From DATFTE01 sp963840665 (lineage in GTDB: Bacteria > Acidobacteriota > Terriglobia > Terriglobales > Acidobacteriaceae): a stretch of DNA of 64,000 bases. The stretch lies in contig CAWIZO010000012.1 in NCBI GenBank assembly GCA_963840665.1, forward strand, positions 372,001 through 436,000, read 5' to 3'. Below the pieces are notes generated by a model, which was not told the DNA's origin, made no database searches, and saw nothing but the letters and a program-made list of their open reading frames with translations. Below are positions 18,321 through 27,220 of the stretch, one piece after another. The translations under genes were made by a program, and so were the position numbers. The first letter of the stretch is position 1; each line of letters starts with the position of its first letter.

Positions 18321-18388
18321 CTGCTCCAGTACAATGTTGCTCGCTCCGCAGGCGACTTTGCTGGTTCTCGCCACGGGAAGTACGAATC

Positions 18389-20152
18389 ATGCGTTCCCTC
18401 TTCAAGTCGATCCTCCTCGCTGTTCTTTGTTTTGCGATCTGTCTCCCGCTCGCGGGACAGAGTCTGCTCGGCCAGTTAAAACCCGCGACACCGCCCGCAA
18501 CCGAGCCAGCGCCTGCCGACCCGCTTGGCCGCGAAACACCGAACGGCTGTATTTTCGGGTTCCTCCAGGCGGCGCAGTCTGGCAATTACAAAACAGCCGC
18601 GCAGTATCTTCAGTTGTCAGTAACGCAGAGACGCACTCAGGGGGTTGAACTCGCCGAGCAACTGAAAGTCGTGATGGACCACGGGTTCGTAGGGAACCTG
18701 AAACGCATTAGCACCAATGTCGAAGGCACTCTGCAAGACGGACTGCCGCCCGATCGCGAAAAGGTGGGCGCGCTGGCGATCGGCGATGTCGAAGAAGATT
18801 TGATCCTGACGCGTGTTGTCGATGCAGGCGAAGTACGGCTATGGCTCATCTCATCCGAGACACTCGCCAAAGTTCCCGATCTCTATGGTGAAGTTCAAGT
18901 CAACCAGGTTGAAACCCACCTGCCTCAGGTGCTCGTGGAAAAGCAATTTCTCGGAATGCCGCCCTGGCAGTGGCTCGCGACTTTGCTGGCGATTCCACTT
19001 TCCGCGCTGCTGGGATGGCTGCTGATTAAAGTCTTTCTGTTACCCAGATTGCTGTGGGTGCAGTACCGGAAACAATCCGTGGTTGGAAAGGCGAACGGTG
19101 TTTCTGCCCCGCTGTGGGTGATCGCCTCGACCATCATAGACGTGGTACTGACGCGATTGATTGGCATCCCGCTGTTGCACCGCCATTATTTCCTGATCAT
19201 CGTTTCCATAGTGCTGATTGTGGGATTCACCTGGCTGCTTCTGCGTCTTTCCGCGCGCCTGATGCAGCGTTTGCGCGACAGTAATTACAGCTCCAGACGC
19301 CGCGGAGCAGTCTCGATCCTCCTGCTGGGCGAGCGCATCCTAAAAGCCCTGATCGTTGTGTTTGCAGTCTTCGCAATTCTCAGCAGCCTCGGTTTCAACA
19401 TGACGACGGCCCTCGCTGGTGTCGGCATCGGCGGGATCGCCATCGCCTTCGCGGCACAGAAAACGCTGGAGAATCTCTTCGGAGGCATCTCCGTTCTCAG
19501 CGACGAAGTGATTCGGGTCGGAGATCAGTGCCAATTTGGAGATCGGGTGGGACGCATCGAGGATATCAGCTTGCGCTCTACTCGCATTCGCACGGTGGAA
19601 AGAACGGAACTGTCGATTCCCAACGGCGCACTCGCCACCATGAATGTAGAGAACCTCAGCCGTCGCGACAAAACGCTGTTTAAAACCAAATTCGGACTGC
19701 GCTGCGAAACCTCCGCCGATCAGCTTCGTTATGTGCTGGCTGAAATTCGCCGCCTGCTCTACGAGCATCCCAAGGTTGAGTCGCAGGACGCGCGTGTGCG
19801 CTTCGTCGAGTTTCAGGATAGCGCGCTGGGGATCGAACTTTTTTCTTACATCCTCACTCCCGATGCCGCCGAATTTAACGCGATCCGCGAAGATGTGCTC
19901 TTTCGCATCATGCAAATCGTAGAACAGTCCGGTACGGGATTCGCTTTCCCGTCGCAAACGGTCTACATGACCCGCGACAGCGGCCTCGACCAGCAGAAAA
20001 CCGAAGCAGCGCTAAAACAAGTGGAAGAATGGCGGAAAGAGAACCAGCTTCCCTTCCCCGATTTTACGGCCGCCGACATCGCGGAATTTCAAGGTACGTT
20101 GCCCTATCCCGAACCCGATTCGGCCGTAGCCAAACGCGTTTCCAAAGATTAG
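18389..20152 (+). CDS. MscS-family mechanosensitive channel with long N-terminal exported domain
   Basis: 587 aa. A signal peptide (residues 1-25) and a ~170-aa soluble, probably periplasmic domain precede several TM helices between about 195 and 370. The pore helix and conserved MscS beta domain follow: LAGVGIGGIAIAFAAQKTLENLFGGI, VGDQCQFGDRVGRIEDISLRSTRIRTVERTELSIPNG. The cytoplasmic C-terminal domain runs to the end. Such channels release solutes on hypo-osmotic shock, and the larger members often answer additional signals. GGGAA is about nine bases upstream of ATG 18389. It ends in a GC-rich hairpin (20165). A second, unrelated osmotic valve, MscL, is at 47050. Confidence 0.9.
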   Translation: MRSLFKSILLAVLCFAICLPLAGQSLLGQLKPATPPATEPAPADPLGRETPNGCIFGFLQAAQSGNYKTAAQYLQLSVTQRRTQGVELAEQLKVVMDHGFVGNLKRISTNVEGTLQDGLPPDREKVGALAIGDVEEDLILTRVVDAGEVRLWLISSETLAKVPDLYGEVQVNQVETHLPQVLVEKQFLGMPPWQWLATLLAIPLSALLGWLLIKVFLLPRLLWVQYRKQSVVGKANGVSAPLWVIASTIIDVVLTRLIGIPLLHRHYFLIIVSIVLIVGFTWLLLRLSARLMQRLRDSNYSSRRRGAVSILLLGERILKALIVVFAVFAILSSLGFNMTTALAGVGIGGIAIAFAAQKTLENLFGGISVLSDEVIRVGDQCQFGDRVGRIEDISLRSTRIRTVERTELSIPNGALATMNVENLSRRDKTLFKTKFGLRCETSADQLRYVLAEIRRLLYEHPKVESQDARVRFVEFQDSALGIELFSYILTPDAAEFNAIREDVLFRIMQIVEQSGTGFAFPSQTVYMTRDSGLDQQKTEAALKQVEEWRKENQLPFPDFTAADIAEFQGTLPYPEPDSAVAKRVSKD

Positions 20153-20164
20153 ACAAATCACGTC

Positions 20165-20185
20165 GGGCAGCCGCCTCGGCCGTCC
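20165..20185 (+). repeat. GC hairpin after mscS, one of two copies
   Basis: GGGCAGCCG-CCT-CGGCCGTCC, preceded by GACAAAT right behind the stop codon. An almost identical unit follows the VOC gene at 62864-62898. It probably acts as a transcript end or stabiliser. Confidence 0.5.
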
Positions 20186-20261
20186 GCAAAGAAACAGCTC
20201 AGGTCACTTCCACTTACTACCGTAACTTGTGCGGCTGCGAACCGCGCTCCTAGCATATGGC

Positions 20262-21710
20262 ATGCCCACGCGCGCACTTTTTCTATCCAAGGATGAGAAG
20301 GCCCTCGACGCCGTAAGCCAGGTCCTGAGCGACCTTGATGTTTCCTTCGAGTTCCTGCAAGAGGCCTCCTTCGCCGTAAAACGGGTCGCCAGCCACCACT
20401 TCGACATGATCCTGGTGGACTGCGACAACGAGCAGAACGCGACGCAGGTCCTGGGCAGCGCGAAGAATTCAAGCCTGAATCAGTCGACCATTTCGGTCGC
20501 GGTGGTCGACGGGAAAAACGGCGTGGCCAACGCCTTCCGCCTGGGCGCAAGTTTGGTGCTCTCGAAACCTATCTCTATGGAGCAGGCTCGCGGAACCCTG
20601 CGCAATGCACTCGCGATGGTCCGCAAATCGTCGCCGGAAGCGGCAAAGCCCGTTCCAGTCGCTCACGTACCGGGCCCAACCATTTCTGCGCCTGCGGTTA
20701 CAGCCCCGGTGGCAAGCACGCCCTCCGCGCCTGTCGCCAAGGCCGCGTCAATAGCGCCGCTAAAACCAGCGGCAGAACCGGCGCACACAGCCGTGAACCC
20801 AGCCCCGGCACCTAAGATCTCTGAATCCCTGCTGAAGACCACGCTGCCCAGACCGATCTCGGCAGAAACTCCGCATGCGACCGACGCTGGATCCTCAGCA
20901 CCGAAGGCAAAGGGTAAAAATCTTTCTCTGGTGAGCGACGATCTCGGGTCGAGTTCGCCCAGCAGGCATCCCGCGCCTCCTACGTTTGGCATGACCCCCG
21001 AGAAGGAAAAGACGCCGCGAAAAGTGAGCCCGGTTTTGCTAGGCGCGGTAGCCGTCGCCCTGGTCGCCGCTGGAGTTTACGGATACTCGATGGTCAACCC
21101 CGGGTTCCAGAGCATGTTGACCTCGCAATTCACCAATTTGGAGGTCATGGTCGGACTCGCTCCCAAGCCGCAGGCAGTCGCCCAAGTGCCGCGGCCCATG
21201 CCGCCGAAGCCGGCGGTGCCCGCAAGCCAGTCCGCACCGGCCGCAGCAGTCTCGAGCGACACTGCGACGAATCAGCAACCCGATGGCTTCGCGCAACCCT
21301 CAGCGACTGCGCCTTCTCAGGGATTCGCCTCGACTGCAGCTCCGCAGAAGTCCGCTGCACCCGTGATCCTTTCCACTTCGGCCACAACTACATCGAAACC
21401 TGCCACTGAAAGTGAACCTCTCGTCGTCGCGGAAGACGTCGCCGACAGTCACGTCGCCTATCGCGTGCAGCCTGCCTATCCTGACACCGTTCGCAAAAAG
21501 GGTGTAAAAGGCAACGTCGTCCTCAACGCGAGTATCGACAAAGACGGCAACGTCTCGGGAGTGGAGGTCGTCAGCGGCAACCCGCAACTGGCAAGCTCCG
21601 CCGTGGCGGCGGTGAAACAGTGGCGCTACGAGGCCTACTACCACAACGGACAGGCCTCTGAATTCCAGACGCAGGTGACGGTGCGCTTCCCGCAACCAGC
21701 ACAACGCTAG
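20262..21710 (+). CDS. Receiver-like domain fused to TonB C-terminal domain (copy 1)
   Basis: 482 aa. Residues 1-125 look like a CheY receiver: putative phospho-Asp in MILVDCDNEQN, Lys in LVLSKPIS and a Rossmann-like hydrophobic pattern. A Pro/Ala-rich linker follows (to about 255), then one TM helix (VLLGAVAVALVAAGVYGYSMV), a second Pro/Gln-rich linker and a TonB C-terminal domain (VQPAYPDTVRKKGVKGNVVLNASIDKDGNVSGVEVVSGNPQLASSAVAAVKQWRY). The receiver would thus be cytoplasmic and the TonB domain periplasmic. ATG 20262 aligns with the paralogue's start; GTG 20229 would add 11 residues. It is followed 93 bp later by a paralogue. Confidence 0.8.
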   Translation: MPTRALFLSKDEKALDAVSQVLSDLDVSFEFLQEASFAVKRVASHHFDMILVDCDNEQNATQVLGSAKNSSLNQSTISVAVVDGKNGVANAFRLGASLVLSKPISMEQARGTLRNALAMVRKSSPEAAKPVPVAHVPGPTISAPAVTAPVASTPSAPVAKAASIAPLKPAAEPAHTAVNPAPAPKISESLLKTTLPRPISAETPHATDAGSSAPKAKGKNLSLVSDDLGSSSPSRHPAPPTFGMTPEKEKTPRKVSPVLLGAVAVALVAAGVYGYSMVNPGFQSMLTSQFTNLEVMVGLAPKPQAVAQVPRPMPPKPAVPASQSAPAAAVSSDTATNQQPDGFAQPSATAPSQGFASTAAPQKSAAPVILSTSATTTSKPATESEPLVVAEDVADSHVAYRVQPAYPDTVRKKGVKGNVVLNASIDKDGNVSGVEVVSGNPQLASSAVAAVKQWRYEAYYHNGQASEFQTQVTVRFPQPAQR

Positions 21711-21803
21711 GGCCTAGACACGGCTCTCTGAGCCGCTTTTCTTCATTTTCACAATTACCGTCGTAACTTGATGGGGCTCACCGCTGTACCTACGATTACG
21801 GGT

Positions 21804-23666
21804 ATGAGTTACCAAGCGTTACTCTTCTGCCCGGACGACAAAACGGCCCGCGTTGTCACCCAAGTTTTGACTGAGCTCGACTTCACCGTAGAGCCTTGCA
21901 ACGAGCCCTTTGCGGCCGTGAAGAAGCTGATGGCGCAACATTTTGATGCCATCGTCGTCGATTGCGACAACGAGCAGAACGCCGCCCTCCTGTTCAAGAG
22001 CGCGCGCAATTCCGGATCGAATCAGAGTTCGCTCGCCGTCGCCGTGGTAGAAGGCCAGGCTGGTGTCGCCAAAGCATTTCGTATCGGCGCCAATCTTGTG
22101 CTGACCAAGCCGATCAACGTCGAGCAATCGAAAGGGACGCTGCGTGTCGCTCGCGGCCTGCTGCGAAAAGCGGACTCGGGGAAGCCTGCAGGAACTCCTG
22201 GCGCCGAAGTGAAAGCCCCGGTATCACCAGTGTTTGAACCGTCCCATGCACCCGCTCCTGCGTCTGCTCCGTTGAAACCGTTGGTTGCGGCGTTCACGAC
22301 TCCTAATCCCCCGGCAGCTCCGCCCGCACCGGTGGCATCGAGCGAAACTGGGTTTGAGCGTGAAGCAGATCCTGGTCCGAGACCCGAGCCGACGGAAGCA
22401 GCTCTGCTCGAATCGATGTCTGACGTGCTTCCCGAAGCCAAGGCAGTCTCCACAACTCCCAAGGAATATCCGTGGCAGCCAGTCTCGAAGCTGGCGGAGC
22501 CGATGGCATCCGCTCTAAGAGTGGCTGCTGAGGCCGCCGCGAAGCCCTCAACCACCGCGGTGGAAACTGCAGCTCCCGATTGGGGATCTCCAAAGGAAGC
22601 CGCCACCGAGACTCGCTCGCTCACTTCTTCTTCTGCGCCTTCCTCTCAAAGCAGTAACCAGGGTGCGGCCACTGCACCTGCGCCCGTGAAACACGACTTA
22701 AAAATATCGGCGCAAACCATCAAGTTCGAAGATAGTGTCGCTGCAACACCGGTGGAAGATAAACCCGCGGCAACTGTCGAAATTCCGACGAAGGCGCCTC
22801 GCCTCGAGCCTCCCACTTTCGCGGCACTCGCAGTAAAAGATCACGAGGAAGAAAGCGACGAACCGCAAGAGGGCGGGAAAAAGGCTTACGTCATTATCGC
22901 TCTGGTTGTACTGGCAGCGATTTTCACCGCCTACACGGTTTACCTGAAGACACACGATTCGACTGCGCCTTCCGTCGCGCCCGCAACTCCACAACAGACG
23001 TCCCAGGCGCCTCAGGCACAGACATCAACCAAACCTTCGCCTTCGCCCGCTCCCGTTCCGGCGAATGCAGAACCCGCGCCACAAGAAATCGTACTGGCGA
23101 CTCCGAAAGCTCCTCAACCTCAGTCCAAGAAACCCGTAGACGACGTCACTGTGATTAAGTTCCCCGATGCGAAAACCGCCACACAGCCTGCGAGCCCGAC
23201 GATAGCCGATCAAGGGCCGGCGCCCGAACCCGTGGTCGTGAAACACGATGCGCGCGCTCCAACACCCAAAGCGGCCGAACCGGATGTCGCGCCGCCTGCC
23301 TTAACCGGGCCCGCTGACGACAAAGCTCTCGCCAACATCGCGGCTGTGTCCGCTGCGGCTGTCGCGAAACCTGTGGCAAGCACCCTGAAGGTTTCTCAAG
23401 GGGTTTCGCAGGGGCTTTTGGTCAAGAGAGTTCAACCGATATACCCTTCCCAGGCCTTGCAGATGCGCATTGAAGGCACGGTATTACTTCAGGCCAATAT
23501 CGCCAAGGACGGAAAGATCTCGAACGTTAAAGTGCTTAAAGGAGACAACGTCCTCGCCAAGGCTGCTGTCGACGCGGTCAAGCAATGGACGTACAATCCA
23601 TACCTTCTCAACGGCGAACCGGTTGAGATTCAAACCCAGATGACCATCACCTTCAAACTGCCTTAA
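21804..23666 (+). CDS. Receiver-like domain fused to TonB C-terminal domain (copy 2)
   Basis: 620 aa, same plan as the preceding gene. The receiver-like domain spans 1-125 (acidic pair in LFCPDDK, Asp in AIVVDCDNEQN, Lys in LVLTKPI). A long Pro/Ala/Glu linker follows to ~360, then TM AYVIIALVVLAAIFTAYTVYL, a Pro/Gln-rich linker to ~530 and a TonB-C domain (VQPIYPSQALQMRIEGTVLLQANIAKDGKISNVKVLKGDNVLAKAAVDAVKQWTYNPY). The VDCDNEQN and KPI segments are shared with copy 1, showing a tandem duplication; the linkers have diverged completely. ATG 21804 matches the paralogue; ATG 21768 adds 12 residues. The 5' flanks share TACCGT..TAACTTG. No ExbB/ExbD genes are near. Confidence 0.8.
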   Translation: MSYQALLFCPDDKTARVVTQVLTELDFTVEPCNEPFAAVKKLMAQHFDAIVVDCDNEQNAALLFKSARNSGSNQSSLAVAVVEGQAGVAKAFRIGANLVLTKPINVEQSKGTLRVARGLLRKADSGKPAGTPGAEVKAPVSPVFEPSHAPAPASAPLKPLVAAFTTPNPPAAPPAPVASSETGFEREADPGPRPEPTEAALLESMSDVLPEAKAVSTTPKEYPWQPVSKLAEPMASALRVAAEAAAKPSTTAVETAAPDWGSPKEAATETRSLTSSSAPSSQSSNQGAATAPAPVKHDLKISAQTIKFEDSVAATPVEDKPAATVEIPTKAPRLEPPTFAALAVKDHEEESDEPQEGGKKAYVIIALVVLAAIFTAYTVYLKTHDSTAPSVAPATPQQTSQAPQAQTSTKPSPSPAPVPANAEPAPQEIVLATPKAPQPQSKKPVDDVTVIKFPDAKTATQPASPTIADQGPAPEPVVVKHDARAPTPKAAEPDVAPPALTGPADDKALANIAAVSAAAVAKPVASTLKVSQGVSQGLLVKRVQPIYPSQALQMRIEGTVLLQANIAKDGKISNVKVLKGDNVLAKAAVDAVKQWTYNPYLLNGEPVEIQTQMTITFKLP

Positions 23667-23685
23667 GAATTACTGCAAAACCTGG

Positions 23686-23720
23686 AAAGCGCGGAGACCT
23701 CCTCCGCGCTTTGGTTTTTC
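23686..23720 (+). terminator. Intrinsic terminator after the receiver/TonB pair
   Basis: The stem AAAGCGCGGAG (23686-23696)/CTCCGCGCTTT (23703-23713) is followed by GGTTTTT. Confidence 0.85.
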
Positions 23721-23750
23721 TGCCGCGACCCGCCTCTGTCCAGGCCCGTT

Positions 23751-23756
23751 ATAATA
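23751..23756 (+). promoter_or_regulatory. uvrB: Perfect -10 element of the uvrB promoter
   Basis: TATAAT stands 50 bp before the uvrB start. No good -35 is seen 16-18 bp upstream (GACCCG region), so an activator or an extended contact may be needed. No LexA-like box (CTG-N10-CAG or GAAC-N4-GTTC) was recognised. Confidence 0.5.
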
Positions 23757-23805
23757 AAGGGATGCCCACAGCCCGAAATTCGCATCTGTAGGGGCACACC
23801 TTTTT

Positions 23806-25794
23806 ATGGACTTTAAATTAGTCAGCGGCTACAAGCCTCAAGGCGACCAGGGCCGAGCCATCGAGTCTCTTACCCGCGGCATCTTTGACCGTGAGCAACA
23901 TCAGGTTTTGCTGGGAGTCACCGGATCGGGCAAGACTTACACCGTGGCCAAAGTGATCGAGGAGGCCAATCGTCCATCGATCGTCATGGCGCATAACAAG
24001 ACTCTCGCAGCCCAGCTTTATCACGAGTTCAAGAGCTTCTTCCCGCACAACGCGGTGGAATACTTCGTTTCGTATTACGACTATTACCAGCCGGAAGCCT
24101 ACGTTCCTGCGGCCGATCTTTACATTGAGAAAGAAGCGACGATCAATGACGAACTCGACAAGCTGCGGCTCTCCGCCACCAGGTCGTTGTTCGAGCGGCG
24201 CGATGTGCTGATCGTTTCCTCCGTCAGCTGCATCTACGGCCTGGGATCCCCCGAAGCCTACTACGGCATGCTGCTCTTCCTCGAGCGCGGCCAGAAGATT
24301 AAGCGCGAAGACATCACCCGCAAGCTGGTCGAGATTCTTTACGAGCGCACGGAGGGAGATTTCCGCCGCGGAACTTTCCGCGTACGTGGAGATGTGATTG
24401 AAATTTTCCCCACTTATGACGATATGGCGTATCGCGTCGAACTCTTCGGGGACGAGATCGATTCCCTGTCGCAGATCGATCCGCTGTTCGGCACGGTCAA
24501 GCAGAAGTATACGCGTCTGCCGATTTATCCGAAGACGCACTACGTGATGAGGCCGGAAACCAAGGCGAATGCCGTTCAGTCGATCAAAGAAGAGCTCACC
24601 TGGTGGGAAGCGGAACTGGAAAAGCAGGGACGTTTGGTCGAAGCGCAGCGCGTCCATCAACGCACCATGTACGACCTGGAAATGATCAAGGCCATGGGCT
24701 ACTGCCACGGCATCGAGAACTATTCACGGCACTTCACAGGACGTTTGCCTGGAGAGCCGCCGCCGACATTGCTCGATTACTTTCCGCGCGACTTCCTGAT
24801 GTTCATCGACGAGTCGCACCAGACCGTGCCGCAGTTACACGGCATGTATCACGGCGACCGTTCACGTAAAGAGACTCTGGTCTCCTATGGATTTCGCCTG
24901 CCATCGGCGCTCGACAACCGTCCGCTGACGTTTGAGGAATTCGAGCACCGCATGAACCAGATGGTCTATGTGTCCGCAACACCCGGGCCGTACGAACTGA
25001 CCAAATCTGCTGGCGTCGTGATCGAGCAGATCATTCGTCCGACTGGGCTTGTCGATCCTCCCGTCGAAGTGCGCCCGGTCAAAGGACAGATCGACGACCT
25101 GCTGCACGAGATTCGCGATCGTGTTGCTCGCGGCGAACGGGTGCTGGTCACGACTCTTACCAAACGCATGGCGGAAGACCTCGCCGAGTACTACAGCGAA
25201 GTGGGCGTGAAGTGCCGCTACCTGCATTCGGAGATCGAGACTCTGGAGCGCGTGAAAATTCTTCGCGACCTGCGCAAGGGCGAGTTCGATGTGCTGATCG
25301 GCATCAATTTACTTCGCGAAGGTCTCGATCTTCCCGAAGTTTCACTGGTAGCCATTCTCGATGCGGATAAAGAAGGCTTCCTGCGTTCCAGTGGATCACT
25401 GATTCAGACCGTTGGCCGCTGCGCCCGCAATCTGAATGGACGTGCGATTCTCTACGCCGATGTCATGACCGATTCCATGAAGAAGGCAATGAACGAGACT
25501 GACCGCCGCCGCGCCATTCAGGTGGCTTACAACGAAGCCAATGGAATCACGCCGGAATCCATCGTGCGGCCGCTAGAAATGTCGCTGGCTCGCATCCTCG
25601 AAGCCGATTACGCCGACCTGACTACCGAAGCCGAAGGCATGCCCGATTTCAAGTCGCAAGAAGAGTTGGACGCCTACATCGTGAAACTCGAGAGCGACAT
25701 GCGCGAGGCGGCGAAACGGTTCGAGTTTGAGAAGGCAGCGAAGCTTCGGGATAGAGTTAAGGAACTGAGAACAAAGGAGTTCCTGTTTGCGTAA
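23806..25794 (+). CDS. uvrB: Excinuclease ABC subunit B
   Basis: 662 aa, normal length. UvrB is the damage-verifying helicase-like subunit of nucleotide excision repair, handed DNA by UvrA and recruiting UvrC. Motifs: Walker A GVTGSGKTYT (near residue 38), the beta-hairpin region SYYDYYQPEAYVP, YEYMRMEILYER-like KLVEILYERTEGDF, DEExx box LMFIDESHQT, YVSATPGPYE, motif VI QTVGRCARN and the C-terminal UVR domain (KLESDMREAAKRFEFEKAAKLRDRVKELR) that binds UvrC. It is monocistronic: a terminator precedes it and a toxin-antitoxin module follows. Confidence 0.98.
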   Translation: MDFKLVSGYKPQGDQGRAIESLTRGIFDREQHQVLLGVTGSGKTYTVAKVIEEANRPSIVMAHNKTLAAQLYHEFKSFFPHNAVEYFVSYYDYYQPEAYVPAADLYIEKEATINDELDKLRLSATRSLFERRDVLIVSSVSCIYGLGSPEAYYGMLLFLERGQKIKREDITRKLVEILYERTEGDFRRGTFRVRGDVIEIFPTYDDMAYRVELFGDEIDSLSQIDPLFGTVKQKYTRLPIYPKTHYVMRPETKANAVQSIKEELTWWEAELEKQGRLVEAQRVHQRTMYDLEMIKAMGYCHGIENYSRHFTGRLPGEPPPTLLDYFPRDFLMFIDESHQTVPQLHGMYHGDRSRKETLVSYGFRLPSALDNRPLTFEEFEHRMNQMVYVSATPGPYELTKSAGVVIEQIIRPTGLVDPPVEVRPVKGQIDDLLHEIRDRVARGERVLVTTLTKRMAEDLAEYYSEVGVKCRYLHSEIETLERVKILRDLRKGEFDVLIGINLLREGLDLPEVSLVAILDADKEGFLRSSGSLIQTVGRCARNLNGRAILYADVMTDSMKKAMNETDRRRAIQVAYNEANGITPESIVRPLEMSLARILEADYADLTTEAEGMPDFKSQEELDAYIVKLESDMREAAKRFEFEKAAKLRDRVKELRTKEFLFA

Positions 25795-25835
25795 GCGGAC
25801 TCTCTGGTGCACTGACTTCGTGCTACACTGTTTTC

Positions 25836-26090
25836 GTGTCAGCATCCAACCGCCTCCGCAACGTCACGGTAACCCTTGAGGAAGATGTCGCGCAGTGGGC
25901 CCGCATGGAAGCCGCGCGAAGGGATACGAGTGTCTCCCGCTTACTAGGTGAAATTCTGAAAGATCGGATGGCATCGCAGCAGGGCTACGAACAGGCTATG
26001 CGTCGTGCCCTGAGTCGTAAGCCTTTCCTCCGTAGTAAGGGCCCCTACCTCACCCGCGAGGAGACCCATGACCGCTCCCATCTTCGTTGA
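25836..26090 (+). CDS. Antitoxin, ribbon-helix-helix type (VapB-like)
   Basis: 84 aa. The N-terminal 'LRNVTVTLEEDVAQWARMEAARRDTSVSRLLGEILKDRM' is the ribbon-helix-helix pattern; the C-terminal tail would wrap the toxin. It overlaps the PIN toxin gene by 23 bp. The start is GTG 25836; TACACT at 25824-25829 lies six bases ahead, as expected for a leaderless message. It would neutralise the toxin and repress the operon. Confidence 0.8.
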   Translation: MSASNRLRNVTVTLEEDVAQWARMEAARRDTSVSRLLGEILKDRMASQQGYEQAMRRALSRKPFLRSKGPYLTREETHDRSHLR

Positions 26091-26502
26091 TTCGAACGTG
26101 CTGCTCTACGCGCTCGATCGATCTGACCTCGTAAAACAGAACGCAGCTAGAATTTGGCGCGCGGAGCTATGGAGGATACGCCGCGGACGTGTGAGTTTTC
26201 AGGTTCTCAATGAGTTCTATATCAATGCGATTCGCATAGTGCCTGCCGCGCGCGAAGCGATAAGGGCTGAAGTACGCGACCTGCTGGCGTGGAATCCGGT
26301 GGTCACTGACGCTGAGGTCTTAGAACTTGGGTGGAAAATCCAGGATCGCTACCGGCTCTCCTATCGGGATGCGCTGATCGTAGCTGCGGCAAAGGTCGCT
26401 TCCTGCCGGTATTTGTTGACAGAAGACTTGCAGGCGGGACAACAATTGGATGGAATCGAGATTGTGAACCCTTTTCTTCGAGGTCCGGAATCGGTGTGGT
26501 GA
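26068..26502 (+). CDS. PIN-domain toxin (VapC-like)
   Basis: 144 aa. PIN ribonuclease with the acidic site visible: FVDSNVLLYALD (Asp near residue 8), Glu in VLNEFYINA, and Asp in YRLSYRDALIVAAAK and LLTEDLQAGQ. VapC toxins cut tRNA or rRNA and halt translation. It is translated from inside its antitoxin gene. Its end is 20 bp from the end of the opposite-strand PIN module, so two toxin modules converge. Confidence 0.85.
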   Translation: MTAPIFVDSNVLLYALDRSDLVKQNAARIWRAELWRIRRGRVSFQVLNEFYINAIRIVPAAREAIRAEVRDLLAWNPVVTDAEVLELGWKIQDRYRLSYRDALIVAAAKVASCRYLLTEDLQAGQQLDGIEIVNPFLRGPESVW

Positions 26503-26521
26503 CGGACAAGCCAGCACGCAA

Positions 26522-26935
26522 TCAACGCTTTAGAAATTCCGCCGGCGACAGAATCGCAATTCCCTGCCAAGGGTGCAGCGCCAGCAAATCCGCGTCGCCC
26601 GTCAGGATAAGATCAGCCCTCCCATTCACTGCTACTTCTAGAAACTTGTCGTCGCGGGGATCGCGGCACTGGCGGACGGAGCGAATGATGGGGACAAACT
26701 CACAAAGGCTGCAAAGCCCGCTGAGAAACTGCTTGCCATCTTCGATAGTGATGTACCGCTTGAGCTTTGTACGGGACAAAACATCCGCCAGTTCTTTCAT
26801 CGTCAAGTCGGAAAACAACAACCTCCCATTGACGATCGCCTTGCGAACGGCCTCGTCGGGCACAGAGCGTGGCAACATCAACTGGCTGACCAGCACATTC
26901 GTGTCAACAACAACGCGTTCGCGATTACCGGTCAA
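26522..26935 (-). CDS. PIN-family toxin, COG1569 type
   Basis: 137 aa. VVVDTNVLVSQLMLPRSVPDEAV opens the PIN fold (Asp near residue 11), followed by LFSDLTMKELADVL and CRDPRDDKFLEVAVNGRADLILTGDADLLAL, the pattern of the 'putative toxin component, PIN family' group. The start is TTG, overlapping the antitoxin stop (TTGA). It is a different PIN subfamily from its convergent neighbour. Confidence 0.85.
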   Translation of the reverse strand: MTGNRERVVVDTNVLVSQLMLPRSVPDEAVRKAIVNGRLLFSDLTMKELADVLSRTKLKRYITIEDGKQFLSGLCSLCEFVPIIRSVRQCRDPRDDKFLEVAVNGRADLILTGDADLLALHPWQGIAILSPAEFLKR

Positions 26936-27177
26936 TCTTTCAGGATGTCCGCAAGAACTTCTTCATTCATCCCGCGGGCTGCGGCTCGCTCCCCTACGCG
27001 TCGGCAAAAGCGCAGAAACTCAGCATTGTGGATGTCTCGCAGGCGCTCGTATTCCTCAGCCGACATGATCACAGCGACATCGCGGTTCTGGCGGCGAATC
27101 ATGACCGGTTCGCGCTGGGCGGCATCTAGGAGAGCCGCAAGGCGTTGTTTGGCGTCCGTTGCGGAAACCGACTTCAT
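26932..27177 (-). CDS. Phd/YefM-type antitoxin
   Basis: 81 aa. MKSVSATDAKQRLAALLDAA and VMIRRQNRDVAVIMSAEEYERL form the Phd/YefM DNA-binding fold. The C-terminal helix (FCRRVGERAAARGMNEEVLADILKD) would bind the toxin. ATG 27177 is preceded by a promoter with an operator palindrome. The gene precedes and overlaps the toxin, the usual antitoxin-first order. Confidence 0.85.
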   Translation of the reverse strand: MKSVSATDAKQRLAALLDAAQREPVMIRRQNRDVAVIMSAEEYERLRDIHNAEFLRFCRRVGERAAARGMNEEVLADILKD

Positions 27178-27183
27178 ATGGAC

Positions 27184-27212
27184 ATTTTATCTAAAATGGA
27201 CAAAGTGGACAA
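27184..27212 (-). promoter_or_regulatory. Promoter with operator of the Phd/PIN module
   Basis: On the minus strand, TTGTCC (27212-27207) and TAAAAT (27189-27184) are 17 bp apart. The -10 lies inside the near-perfect palindrome ATTTTATCTAAAAT (27184-27197), flanked by three direct TGGACA copies. The predicted start site falls at or next to the ATG at 27177, so the message would be leaderless and autorepressed by the antitoxin. Confidence 0.55.
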
Positions 27213-27220
27213 GATCTGCC

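Noticed and set aside
23700..23805. LexA box before uvrB
   Set aside because: No CTG-N10-CAG or GAAC-N4-GTTC palindrome was found; only a consensus -10 is visible.
26331..27068. 245-codon plus-strand frame across the two PIN modules
   Set aside because: It overlaps three well-supported toxin/antitoxin genes in other frames and shows no recognisable domain.
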